Source of the DNA: Igneacidithiobacillus sp041146875
GTDB lineage: Bacteria; Pseudomonadota; Gammaproteobacteria; Acidithiobacillales; Acidithiobacillaceae
Assembly (NCBI RefSeq): GCF_041146875.1
Contig: NZ_JBFRXP010000018.1
Location: 1-60,030, forward strand
Direction: 5' to 3'
Length of the DNA stretch: 60,030 nucleotides
Shown: positions 1 to 8,647 of the stretch, piece by piece
How the letters are laid out: the number at the start of each line of letters is the position of its first letter
Numbering within the stretch: position 1 is the stretch's first letter
Notes under the pieces: model-generated
What the model was told of the DNA's origin: nothing
Database searches by the model: none
The model's input: only the letters and a program-made list of their open reading frames with translations
Program-made: the position numbers and the translations under genes

Positions 1-65
1 AACCAGCCGCGTCTCAGCAACTGACTCTGTTGTAGTGGAGCGTTTTAAAATCGCTATTCGCAATA

Positions 66-2090
66 TCAATGAGTTATAAAATTAACTGTCGAACTCGGGA
101 GCACTATGTCGGCGGCTTCCTTGGCCGCCTCGCTGCCGCGCACGCCCATGGCGATACCCACATCGGCGCGTTTTAGCGCGGGCGCATCGTTGACACCATC
201 ACCGGTCATGGCGACTACCTGCCCGCGCTGTTGCAGCGCTTCGACCAAGCGCAGTTTGTGTTCCGGGCTGGTGCGGGCGAACACCTGCGTTTCTAGGGCT
301 GCCGCCGGCAGATCTGCAGGGGCGATTTGGTCGATCTCGCTGCCGGTCAATACCTTGGCATGCGCGGGGTCGAGCAGACCCATCTCCCCGGCAATGGCCA
401 AAGCGGTATGGCTATGATCTCCCGTAATCATCTTTACCTGGATACCTGCACGGCGACAGTCGGCAATGGCGTCGATGGCCTCCGGGCGCGGCGGATCGAC
501 AATACCCACCAAGGCCAGCAGGGTGAGGCTCTGCCCCAGGTTGTCCAGGTTCAAGGTTTCCTGACCAGCATCTACGTCCTGCTGCGCGAGGGCCAATACC
601 CGCAATCCCGCGCTCCCCAGGCGGCGCATTTCCCGCTCCCAGAACACGCGATCGAGAGGTAGCACCATGCCGCTGGCATCAAACATGCTACGACAGCGTT
701 CCAAAACCCGATCCGGCGCACCTTTCAGCAGAACCCGGCGCGTACCGTCAGGTCGCTGCACCAGCACCGCCATGAATTTGTGGCTGGATTCAAAAGGAAT
801 ACTGGCAAGACGCTGGTAGCCCTCGCGCGCAAATCCGGCCTTGCTAGTCAGGGCGCGCAGCGCTCCCTCCGTGGGCTCGCCAACGATCTGCCAGTGTCCG
901 CCCTCTTGCCGTAACTCGCTGTCGTTCGCCAGGCTGGCTACCTCCAGGGCAGCAAAGCGCGCAGCATCCACTGCGTTGTCCCCGCTGAGCTCGCCTTGGG
1001 TTGCATAGCCAGCGCCAGTAGCTTCATAGGTTCCCGCATGGGTGCGCAGGCTGCGGGCGAACATCTCATTACGGGTCAGGGTGCCGGTTTTATCGGTACA
1101 GATAATCGTCACCGAACCCAGGGTTTCGATGGCGTGAAGGCGGCGGGTGATCACTTGTCGTCGGGCCATACGTTCCACCCCGATCGCCAGGGTAATGCTG
1201 AGGATGGCCGGGAGCCCTTCCGGGATTGCGGCCACTGCAAAACTGATTACCGCGAGAAAGACCTCGAAGGGCGGCAGTAGCTGCCGCGCCAGACCGAAAC
1301 CCGTCATCAGGACGCAAAGCGCGAGAACCAAAGCGGCCAGGGTTTTGCTAAAGCGCTGCATCTGCCGCGTGAGCGGGGTTTGGATAACGGTTACCCCTTG
1401 CATCAACCCCTGAATTTTGCCGATTTCCGTAGAGGTCCCGATGGCGGTGACCACCGCTTCGGCGCGACCGGCCTGTATGTACGTGCCGGCGTAGAGCATG
1501 TTGTGGCGGTCGCCCAAGGCAGCATTGGCCGACACCACGGCGGCGGATTTGTCGCTGGGCAGCGATTCGCCGGTAAGCAGGGATTCGTCGGCGCGCAGGC
1601 TTTGAGCCGAGAGGATGCGCAAGTCCGCCGGAACGCGATCGCCAGAGCGCAGCTGCAGGATGTCGCCAGGTACGAGCTCCTCGGCGTCGACACCCTGCCA
1701 CTTTCCGCCACGTCGCACCTTGACCTGCAAACGGAGCAGCTTGCGGATCGCCGCCAGGGCATTTTCCGCCTTACCCTCCTGCAGGGTACCAATCAAGGCG
1801 TTGAGAAAGAGCACGGCAAAAATTACGGCGCTGTCCAGTAGATGCCCCAGGAGCAGGGTAACCACAAAAGCCGCAAGGAGGACATAGATGAGCGGGTCAC
1901 GAAACTGTCGCAAAAAGCGCATGAGCAAACTGGGCGGGCGCCTGGAAGGCAGACGATTGGCACCGTAGTGTTTTTGCCGCGATGCGATCTCACTACTGGT
2001 TAGCCCTTGCGGTCGAGTCTCCAGCTGACCGAGCACGGTGTCGGCATCGACCATATACGCTGCTGCAGGCGCCTCTGTTATTTCCATCAT
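66..2090 (-). CDS. P-type cation-transporting ATPase (type II), C-terminally truncated
   Basis: This is an ion-pumping ATPase of the inner membrane. An N-terminal cation-ATPase domain (about residues 12-75) and a first membrane hairpin (about 66-102) are followed by the actuator motif TGES (173-176), PEGLP in membrane segment 4 (290-294), the phosphorylation motif DKTGT (333-337) and, near the C-terminus, MITGD and TGDGVNDAPALK. PEGLP suggests a Ca2+-type pump; the substrate is not proven. The protein stops at 674 residues, just after the conserved hinge and before the usual last four to six membrane helices; relatives are roughly 850-950 residues. The final eight residues look foreign. A GGGAG ribosome site precedes the start. 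It is probably non-functional, broken by recombination or insertion near position 90. Confidence 0.85.
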   Translation of the reverse strand: MMEITEAPAAAYMVDADTVLGQLETRPQGLTSSEIASRQKHYGANRLPSRRPPSLLMRFLRQFRDPLIYVLLAAFVVTLLLGHLLDSAVIFAVLFLNALIGTLQEGKAENALAAIRKLLRLQVKVRRGGKWQGVDAEELVPGDILQLRSGDRVPADLRILSAQSLRADESLLTGESLPSDKSAAVVSANAALGDRHNMLYAGTYIQAGRAEAVVTAIGTSTEIGKIQGLMQGVTVIQTPLTRQMQRFSKTLAALVLALCVLMTGFGLARQLLPPFEVFLAVISFAVAAIPEGLPAILSITLAIGVERMARRQVITRRLHAIETLGSVTIICTDKTGTLTRNEMFARSLRTHAGTYEATGAGYATQGELSGDNAVDAARFAALEVASLANDSELRQEGGHWQIVGEPTEGALRALTSKAGFAREGYQRLASIPFESSHKFMAVLVQRPDGTRRVLLKGAPDRVLERCRSMFDASGMVLPLDRVFWEREMRRLGSAGLRVLALAQQDVDAGQETLNLDNLGQSLTLLALVGIVDPPRPEAIDAIADCRRAGIQVKMITGDHSHTALAIAGEMGLLDPAHAKVLTGSEIDQIAPADLPAAALETQVFARTSPEHKLRLVEALQQRGQVVAMTGDGVNDAPALKRADVGIAMGVRGSEAAKEAADIVLPSSTVNFITH

Positions 2091-2137
2091 GCTGTCGCTC
2101 CCTTCACTTTTTTCCAGTGTAGGAGGACAAGCTCTTT

Positions 2138-3235
2138 TTATCTACTTGTGGGGCTGCCAAGCACCTGCGCCAGCACTTGGCTGACTTCAATCTCCTCCAT
2201 GCAGCGATGATGCTTTAGCGGACATTCCCGTTTGCCACAGGGGCTACACGACAATTCACGGCGAATGACCTGGGCATGGGCTGACAGCGGCGGGGTCATT
2301 TGTAGCGGTGTGGGCCCGTACAGAGCGATCACGCGACTGCCGACGGCACCAGCCACGTGCATGAGGCCGGAGTCATTACTGACCGTGATCGGCGCAAGGG
2401 AGAGGAGATCTATGGCTTGCAGTAAGCTGGTTCGCCCACCCAGATCGACCGCTCCCGTTGCCTGTGCGGCAATTTCCTGGGTGATCGGCGCGTCCTTGGG
2501 ACTCCCGAAAAGCCAGACTTCATAACCACTTTGTAATAGGGCCTGGGCCAAGCGCGTCCAGTGGGCCACGGGCCAGCGTTTGGCCGGACCATATTCAGCA
2601 CCAGGGGCCAAGGCGACAACGCGGGCACTCGGGTTAAGGCCAAATTCCTGCCAGGTCAGGTCGCGAGCTGCCAGATCGACCTGCAGACGGGGTGCTGGCA
2701 ATTGCTGCGGTTGTGGCAGACGTGGCGGCAAACCGAGGGAGACGTACTGATCTACGGTACGGGGCAGTTTGCGACGATTCAGTCGATGTGGATCAGAGAG
2801 CAACCAGGCGCGCATCTCGCGGCGAAAGCCGCTGCGCACGGGAATCTTCATCCAGTACGGGACTAGCGCCGACTTGAAGCTGTTGGGTAGGCAGATGGCC
2901 CAGTCATAGTCCGTAGGCTGGAGTTCCTGAGCAAGAGCGCGCCGCGCCTTGAGCGCCAGTTTACCATGCGGGATTTCCAGGGGGATCACTCGGCGTAGCT
3001 CGGCCATACGTTGTCCTACCGGCGCACTGGCAGGCGGCGCCAAGAGGTCGATCTGCACCCGCGGCCAACGCCGGCGCATCACCTGAAACAGTACCTGCGC
3101 CATGACCATGTCACCTACCCATGAGGGCCCAACAACCAGGACCTGGGCCGGGTCGTTGCTGCGCGCCAGCCGGGTCATACGCTGTACCCGCGGCAACGGA
3201 TCTTCCTCCGGTACCAACGGCCGCAAGTCGCTCAC
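2138..3235 (-). CDS. waaF: ADP-heptose:LPS heptosyltransferase (WaaF-like)
   Basis: A cytoplasmic GT9-family glycosyltransferase that adds a heptose to the lipopolysaccharide inner core. The N-terminal stretch VVGPSWVGDMVMAQ is typical of heptosyltransferase II, and the C-terminal half carries the donor-binding motifs LAPGAEYGPAKRWP, SNDSGLMHVAGA and ALYGPTP. The chosen GTG start overlaps the upstream stop as GTGA, implying translational coupling; an ATG at 3178 gives a protein starting nearer the conserved core and is a real alternative. It is the last gene of the minus-strand envelope operon that also encodes a heptose precursor enzyme (5388-6458), which fits the function. Confidence 0.85.
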   Translation of the reverse strand: MSDLRPLVPEEDPLPRVQRMTRLARSNDPAQVLVVGPSWVGDMVMAQVLFQVMRRRWPRVQIDLLAPPASAPVGQRMAELRRVIPLEIPHGKLALKARRALAQELQPTDYDWAICLPNSFKSALVPYWMKIPVRSGFRREMRAWLLSDPHRLNRRKLPRTVDQYVSLGLPPRLPQPQQLPAPRLQVDLAARDLTWQEFGLNPSARVVALAPGAEYGPAKRWPVAHWTRLAQALLQSGYEVWLFGSPKDAPITQEIAAQATGAVDLGGRTSLLQAIDLLSLAPITVSNDSGLMHVAGAVGSRVIALYGPTPLQMTPPLSAHAQVIRRELSCSPCGKRECPLKHHRCMEEIEVSQVLAQVLGSPTSR

Positions 3236-4002
3236 CACAAATAGCCTGCCATCATCACCAGCAGTTCCACGGCAATCAGCACAATGATGATCCACTCCAG
3301 TATGGTTTCGCGCTTGTGACGGCTGGCAACGACAATTACTTCCAGCCCCTCACCAATGGCGTCTAGTTTTTCGTCAAGCGCGCGAAAGCGGCTGGTCAAC
3401 TCCAGATCCGCAGACAGTTCCCGCGACAGAAGTTCGAGGCCTGGGGTCTCCCAGACAACGTCGGGATTGTCGAGCACCGCCAGGCGCGAAAGGATCTCGG
3501 TGCGGGTGGCGGAGGTGGAGGCAAGAAAACGCAGATAGCCGCCCTTGCGACCCGGCAGACGCCCGCTCCTGGTAACTTCGGACAGGAGGTTCAGCGTGGT
3601 TTCGAGGAGATTTTCGACCGCTTCCTCATGCATCTCCAAGGCGAGGCTCTGCGCCAGCCGCAGCGCAACCAGAAAGAGGCGCTCATCATCGATTTGGCGC
3701 AACTGCACGGCCTCTTTTGCCACGCCGTCGCGCTCGCTCAAGCGCAGCTCGAGCTCTTCCACAGTCACCTTACTGACTGCGGGAAAGGCGGCCTGCACCC
3801 CGGCCATGATGCGTGCCTGCAACGCCGGCCCGGCCTCGTAAAAACAGATCACCCCAGAGCGAAAGAGCACCACGCGGGTCTCGCCTTCACGCAACATGCG
3901 GTGTGCCGGCCCCTCGTAGACACGCTCCATGTCAAAGGTTTCGGGCCAGGTCTTGAGCTGGATCTGGCGCACTGGTTGAATGGCGTGGAGCAGCGGCTGC
4001 AT
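3232..4002 (-). CDS. RMD1/DUF155 (YagE) family membrane-anchored protein
   Basis: A 256-residue protein of the RMD1/DUF155 family, known mainly from yeast and mitochondrial relatives; its bacterial role is not established. The body is soluble and acidic, and a single hydrophobic segment at the extreme C-terminus (IIIVLIAVELLVMMAGYLW) should anchor it to the inner membrane as a tail-anchored protein. It lies between a FAD-linked oxidase gene and the heptosyltransferase gene, with a 4-base stop/start overlap downstream and a 6-base gap upstream, so it is part of the same transcript. I see no motif that gives a reaction. Confidence 0.8.
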   Translation of the reverse strand: MQPLLHAIQPVRQIQLKTWPETFDMERVYEGPAHRMLREGETRVVLFRSGVICFYEAGPALQARIMAGVQAAFPAVSKVTVEELELRLSERDGVAKEAVQLRQIDDERLFLVALRLAQSLALEMHEEAVENLLETTLNLLSEVTRSGRLPGRKGGYLRFLASTSATRTEILSRLAVLDNPDVVWETPGLELLSRELSADLELTSRFRALDEKLDAIGEGLEVIVVASRHKRETILEWIIIVLIAVELLVMMAGYLW

Positions 4003-4008
4003 ACGTGC

Positions 4009-5391
4009 TCAGACCTCGGGAAACAGCTTGCCAGGGTTGAGGATGCCCAAGGGGTCGAAGAGCGCTTTGATTTCCCGCTGCAGATGCAGGCTGACGGGGT
4101 CGAGCTCGCGCGCTACGAAACTGCGTTTGACGCTACCGATCCCATGTTCACCCGAGAGGGTGCCCCCCAGGGCTAAGACTTTACCGAAGAGACGATCCAG
4201 ACCACGCCGGGCGCGCTGCATTTCGTCGCCATCGGCGGGATCGACGAGAAAATTGACGTGCAAATTGCCATTTCCGGCATGGCCAAAGCTGACGACCCGC
4301 AGCCGCTCCGAGCCAGCAATGTCCTCGATCTCGGTCAGGAGGTCGCATAGGCGCGGCACCGGCACAACGACATCCTCGTTGATTTTCAGCGGCGCCATAG
4401 CCTTGGTTGCCGGAGATAGGGACTTGCGTGCCGTCCACAGGGCGGCGATGGTCGCTGCATCCTGGCCGCGTTCCAACTGCAGCAGCCCGTCGCCAGTGAG
4501 GGCGGCGGCCATGATCTCCAACTGGCGGGGCAAATCCTCCAGCTCTCCATCGACCTCGACCATGACCAGGGCTTGCGTCGCCTGCGGCAGGCTACTGGCT
4601 GCACCCATGCCACGCACCGCCGCCAAGGCCTGGGGGTCCATGAATTCTACCGCGCTGGGGAGAATCGTCTGCTGCATGACACGACTCACGGCCGCGCAGG
4701 CATCTTTGCTCTGGGCAAAGGCCGCCCGCAACAGGGCACGGGCGGCTGGGCGGGGCGCTAGGCGCAGGGTGGCCTCAGTGATCAGAGCGAGGGTCCCCTC
4801 GCTGCCCACCAAAAGCCGGGTGAGATCATAACCCACCACCCCCTTGCTGGTGCGCACGCCAGTTTCCAGGGTTTCGCCGCGCCCGGTCACGGCGCGCAGC
4901 GCCAACACATAATCGCGAGTGACGCCATATTTGACGGCATGCGGGCCGCCGGCATTCATCGCCAGGTTGCCGCCGATGCGACAGTAGGGGCTGCTGCCCG
5001 GGTCGGGGGGATAGCTGAGGCCGTCAGCTCTGGCGATGCGATCGATTTCCGCGGTGATACAGCCGCTTTGCACACGGATGAGATGCTCTTGCGGGGCATA
5101 TTCCAGAACTTCTGTCATGCACTCGAATGAGATGACCGCACCGCCTTCTACCGGGAGCGCACCGCCGACGTTACCCGAACCCGCTCCCCGCGCCGTCAGC
5201 GGCAAGTGGTGACGCCCGGCCAGACGCACGATGGCCTGCACCTCCTCATGGCTATGGGGGAAGAGTACCAGCGCCGGCAGGCGTGCCTCGGGGGTGTCGT
5301 CGCTGCTGTAAAGCTCGCGGGTAAAGAGATCGTCGCGGGCGCGCTCGACACCCAGGCTGGCCTTGAATCCAGCAATCGCATTTTGCGTCAT
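4009..5391 (-). CDS. FAD-binding oxidoreductase, GlcD/D-2-hydroxyacid dehydrogenase type
   Basis: A flavoenzyme of the glycolate oxidase subunit D / D-lactate dehydrogenase family, oxidising a D-2-hydroxyacid and passing electrons to a membrane or cytochrome acceptor. The N-terminal FAD-binding fold shows TARGAGSGNVGGA, DPGSSPYCRIGGNLAMNAGG and GYDLTRLLVGSEGTLA; the C-terminal domain carries GHAGNGNLHVNF and SGEHGIGSVK, the metal/substrate-binding signatures. The length of 460 residues is normal. The ATG at 5391 overlaps the upstream stop as ATGA, and a longer frame upstream does not resemble the family. The physiological substrate cannot be told from sequence. No GlcE or GlcF partner genes are adjacent. 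Confidence 0.85.
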   Translation of the reverse strand: MTQNAIAGFKASLGVERARDDLFTRELYSSDDTPEARLPALVLFPHSHEEVQAIVRLAGRHHLPLTARGAGSGNVGGALPVEGGAVISFECMTEVLEYAPQEHLIRVQSGCITAEIDRIARADGLSYPPDPGSSPYCRIGGNLAMNAGGPHAVKYGVTRDYVLALRAVTGRGETLETGVRTSKGVVGYDLTRLLVGSEGTLALITEATLRLAPRPAARALLRAAFAQSKDACAAVSRVMQQTILPSAVEFMDPQALAAVRGMGAASSLPQATQALVMVEVDGELEDLPRQLEIMAAALTGDGLLQLERGQDAATIAALWTARKSLSPATKAMAPLKINEDVVVPVPRLCDLLTEIEDIAGSERLRVVSFGHAGNGNLHVNFLVDPADGDEMQRARRGLDRLFGKVLALGGTLSGEHGIGSVKRSFVARELDPVSLHLQREIKALFDPLGILNPGKLFPEV

Positions 5392-6458
5392 GGTAAACGT
5401 TCCCGAATGCGCTGCAACAAGTTGCTGGTGCTGCGCTGGTGTTGAAAGGGAATGCTCAGCACCCGTCCACCCCAGCCTTGCACCTCGGTGGCGCCAACAA
5501 TTTTTTCTACTGGCCAATCGCCGCCTTTGACGAGAATCTCAGGCCGAATTTTCGCAATCAGTTGCAGCGGGGTGTCTGCGCTAAACATGGTGACAAAATC
5601 GACAGATGCGAGTCCGGCGAGCACGCCCTGGCGATCCCCAAGGGCATTGATCGGGCGGTCGGCCCCCTTGCCCAGACGTCGCACAGAATCATCGCTATTT
5701 ACGGCAAGGACCAGGCAGGCGCCCTGCGCCCGTGCCTCGTGTAAATACTGTACATGCCCGCGGTGCAGGATATCGAAAACACCGTTGGTAAAGACCAGGG
5801 GGCGCTGCCCCTTGACGCGCGCGGCGAGCTCATCCCAGTCGTTAATGATTTTTTCTTCCAGCGTTATTGCTTGGTCTAGTTCTGCGGCGTGCGCATCGAC
5901 AGCGGCGCAGAGGCTGTGAATCAGGAGCAGATGGACTTCCTGGATACGCGCTGTGCGTTCGTGGGCTACCCGTAATTCGATGTCGCCAGGCCGCAGACGC
6001 TGGGCCAGTGCCCCGCCATCACGTCCGGTGAAGGCCAATACCCACATGCCACGCTCGTGTGCTGTTTGCACGGCAGCGAGGATGTTGGCGGAGTTGCCGG
6101 AGGTGCTGAATACCAGCAAGCTGTCCCCGGCACTGCCCAAGGCCGCCACCTGGCGGGCGAAGACCTGGTTGTAGTCGAGGTCGTTGGCAATGGCAGTAAG
6201 CACCGCGCCATCGGTGCTCAGGGCGATGGCGGGCAAGGGGCGGCGCCAGCCTTCGAAACGGTTGACCAACTCCGAGGCAATATGTGCGGCATCGCCGGCC
6301 GAGCCACCATTGCCACAGCTCAAGAGTTTGCCGCCACGACGCCAGGTTTGCAGAATGCGCTGCTCTGCTTGCCCGCTGGGCACGGCCAATTCGTCCAATC
6401 CAGCGAGTAGAGCACGGTGTTCGCCCAATTGCGCGGACCAGAAAGAGGACTCTGTCAT
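5388..6458 (-). CDS. GmhA-HldC fusion: sedoheptulose-7-phosphate isomerase + heptose-1-phosphate adenylyltransferase
   Basis: Two steps of ADP-heptose synthesis in one chain. Residues about 1-195 form an SIS domain with GNGGSAGDAAHIASELVNRF, STSGNSANI and TARIQEVHLLLIH, as in phosphoheptose isomerase GmhA. Residues about 215-356 form a cytidylyltransferase-like domain with FTNGVFDILHRGHVQYLHEA and VKGGDWP, as in the adenylyltransferase half of HldE. The sugar-kinase half of HldE is absent and must be elsewhere. The E. coli gene at this position (next to yraN and lpoA) is diaA, a GmhA paralogue; the fused transferase domain argues for the isomerase role here. The ATG overlaps the yraN stop as ATGA. 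Confidence 0.85.
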   Translation of the reverse strand: MTESSFWSAQLGEHRALLAGLDELAVPSGQAEQRILQTWRRGGKLLSCGNGGSAGDAAHIASELVNRFEGWRRPLPAIALSTDGAVLTAIANDLDYNQVFARQVAALGSAGDSLLVFSTSGNSANILAAVQTAHERGMWVLAFTGRDGGALAQRLRPGDIELRVAHERTARIQEVHLLLIHSLCAAVDAHAAELDQAITLEEKIINDWDELAARVKGQRPLVFTNGVFDILHRGHVQYLHEARAQGACLVLAVNSDDSVRRLGKGADRPINALGDRQGVLAGLASVDFVTMFSADTPLQLIAKIRPEILVKGGDWPVEKIVGATEVQGWGGRVLSIPFQHQRSTSNLLQRIRERLP

Positions 6459-6820
6459 GGGCTGGGTACCTGAAAGGCGTCGCGAATCCACTCCCCCGCC
6501 GCTTCACCATCAAAGCTTACGACGTCAAAGCGACAAGGCCAGGATTGATATTGGGAGTAGCGCAACAGAAAAACCTGCGCGGCACGGATGATACGTTGCT
6601 GTTTACGCGGTCCGATGCTCGCTGCCGCTGTTCCCTGGCGATCGTGACTGCGGCTGCGCACCTCGATAAAAACCAGATGTTCCCGATCTTGCGCGATGAG
6701 ATCGATTTCGCCGGAACGGCAGCGAAAATTGCGCTGCAACAAGCGCATCCCCCGTTCCTGCAGCAAGCTCTGTGCGCGCTGCTCATGCCACTGTCCGACC
6801 TGTTGCGTGGGCGACGGCAT
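6455..6820 (-). CDS. yraN: YraN family (UPF0102) protein
   Basis: A small 121-residue protein of the UPF0102 family with a nuclease-like fold. The conserved core RNFRCRSGEIDLIAQD...FIEVRSR is visible, with E and D residues and the EVR triad arranged as in PD-(D/E)xK-type enzymes. A biochemical activity is not established for the family. Its position directly after lpoA (3-base gap) and before an SIS-domain gene (4-base overlap) copies the rsmI-lpoA-yraN-diaA order of enterobacteria, which supports the call. Confidence 0.9.
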   Translation of the reverse strand: MPSPTQQVGQWHEQRAQSLLQERGMRLLQRNFRCRSGEIDLIAQDREHLVFIEVRSRSHDRQGTAAASIGPRKQQRIIRAAQVFLLRYSQYQSWPCRFDVVSFDGEAAGEWIRDAFQVPSP

Positions 6821-6823
6821 CGG

Positions 6824-8608
6824 TCAGGGACTCGGTAAGCTCGGAAGGGCTTGGGTGGCGCCATTTTGCCAAGTTACCCAGCGCAAGTTTCTTTTGTTAA
6901 TTACTCCTTGCTGACCCGACTGCGTCGCACCCACAATTTTGGCAAGCAGGCCATAGGACTCGACACCCAGCCCTGCCATGCGCCACTGCTGCGCTGTCGC
7001 CTGCGGCAGGCTTTGCTTGACTGCCAGTGCGGTCGGGCCACTGGCAAGTTGCGGATCATAGACCCAAGGCATGCCCAGCGCATAGATTTTTCCGCCTACC
7101 AGATTGCCAGAGCCCTCCGCACTAACGGAGGGGATACCGGCGAGCAGGATCGGACTCGCACTTTGCGCGCGTATATCCGCGACAATCGACGCGAGATTTT
7201 GCTCTGGTGGAACCAGAAAAATGAAACCGCGCTGCCCTGATCCAGAGCCCAGCGATTCTTGAACGGCCGCAGTGCTATCGCCACTACCCACGCGATAGTG
7301 GGCGACTCCAGCAACGCCTCCACCAAGCTTTTTCCAGGTCTCTAAAAAGGCCGCTTGCATGCTGGCGCCGGCGGAATCGAGCGGATACAACACGGCCACC
7401 TGTCGGAATCCAGCCTGGAACGCATCTTCCGCTACCCGGCGCGCGGTTACCTGCAAACTGATATCAAAGTCGAAGATGCCTTTGGCCGGGTCAGCAGCAG
7501 TATCGCCCAGGAGAAGGATGGGCGGATCGTTGGGACGTCGTGCCTCAAGTACCGCGCTGATGTCTTGCGGCAAGGCGGGGCCGACAAAAGCCGCGCATCC
7601 CGACGCTACGCCCGTGGCATATTGGGTGGTATTTAACACCGGATCACTACTGTCGCTCAATTCATGAATAACCGGTCCGGCCTGCTGCCGGGCCGCCGCC
7701 TGCAACCCCGCCGTAAAGGCGAGGGTATCATCGGCAAAACGCCCAGTCGTAGGGAGCAGCGTGCAGATGGCGCCATGTGCCCCGGTTTGCGATGTTTCCG
7801 CCGCATGATCGTAATGAATGTTTGGATGACCCGGGTGCGCCTGCAACCAGGCTGCAAAGGCCGCTTGCTGATTCGCGGGCTCAACATGCTCACGCGCAAT
7901 CAAGGCAAAGGCGAGCCATTCCTGGACGATCGGATCGCCGCTGCGGCCTTGCCAGTTCTTCAAGCGCGCCGAGCTTTGCGCGCTGAGTAGGGTGTGAATC
8001 TGTTGCCGATTTTCTGTTTTTACGGACCCGGAAAGGAGGGCATCTCGTTTCACCAGAAAGTCCAGCGCGGTGAGATCGTGGTTTTCCGCTTGGTACAGTT
8101 TCGCGAGTTGCCCCATCGCCGCGGCGCGTCGCTCAGGCGGGACATCGCCCATACTGATGAGTTCGGCGAGAGAGCCACGGGCAAGCTTATCTTGCCCATC
8201 ACGCTGATAGGCTTGTGCCTGAATCCACAGCGCTGTGGCACGTTGTGAAGGCTCATGGCTGAGTCGCAAAACTTCCGCGCTGAGCAATTCCGCCACCTGT
8301 GGACGGTTACCCTCCAACGACGCCTGCGCTGCCTTGAGCAGATAGTCCAATTGCTTATCGGTGCCACTCGCGGCTGCCGCTTGAATGTAGTCTTTAGCGG
8401 CAGCGAGATCTTTTCCTTCGGCCAGCAGTCGGTCTGCCTCTTTCGCCTGGCTGATTTCTGGCGGCGTAGAGGAAACTGCAGCCGGGGGGGTAGGCGTAGG
8501 CGCGGTAGGATGTGGCATACTCGCACAGGCGCTCAGCAGCGCTGCGACTAGCGCTATGCTGCCAAGGCGCCACCATGCCGGCGCAAAAAGTTGGGAGTGC
8601 AGGTGCAT
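6824..8608 (-). CDS. lpoA: Penicillin-binding protein activator LpoA-like lipoprotein
   Basis: An outer-membrane lipoprotein thought to activate the peptidoglycan synthase PBP1A from the periplasmic side. The chosen ATG starts a lipoprotein signal peptide ending in the lipobox LLSAC; a frame running further upstream has no signal sequence and overlaps rsmI, so it was rejected. The N-terminal half is helical and repeat-like (TPR-type). The C-terminal half resembles a periplasmic binding protein fold, for example AICTLLPTTGRFA and GFRQVAVLYP. The length of 594 residues is typical. It is the first gene of the minus-strand envelope operon and diverges from rsmI with only 39 bases between starts. 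Confidence 0.85.
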   Translation of the reverse strand: MHLHSQLFAPAWWRLGSIALVAALLSACASMPHPTAPTPTPPAAVSSTPPEISQAKEADRLLAEGKDLAAAKDYIQAAAASGTDKQLDYLLKAAQASLEGNRPQVAELLSAEVLRLSHEPSQRATALWIQAQAYQRDGQDKLARGSLAELISMGDVPPERRAAAMGQLAKLYQAENHDLTALDFLVKRDALLSGSVKTENRQQIHTLLSAQSSARLKNWQGRSGDPIVQEWLAFALIAREHVEPANQQAAFAAWLQAHPGHPNIHYDHAAETSQTGAHGAICTLLPTTGRFADDTLAFTAGLQAAARQQAGPVIHELSDSSDPVLNTTQYATGVASGCAAFVGPALPQDISAVLEARRPNDPPILLLGDTAADPAKGIFDFDISLQVTARRVAEDAFQAGFRQVAVLYPLDSAGASMQAAFLETWKKLGGGVAGVAHYRVGSGDSTAAVQESLGSGSGQRGFIFLVPPEQNLASIVADIRAQSASPILLAGIPSVSAEGSGNLVGGKIYALGMPWVYDPQLASGPTALAVKQSLPQATAQQWRMAGLGVESYGLLAKIVGATQSGQQGVINKRNLRWVTWQNGATQALPSLPSP

Positions 8609-8647
8609 GGGCAGAGTGTAGGGAGAAGACCGCAGGTGCGCAATTAG

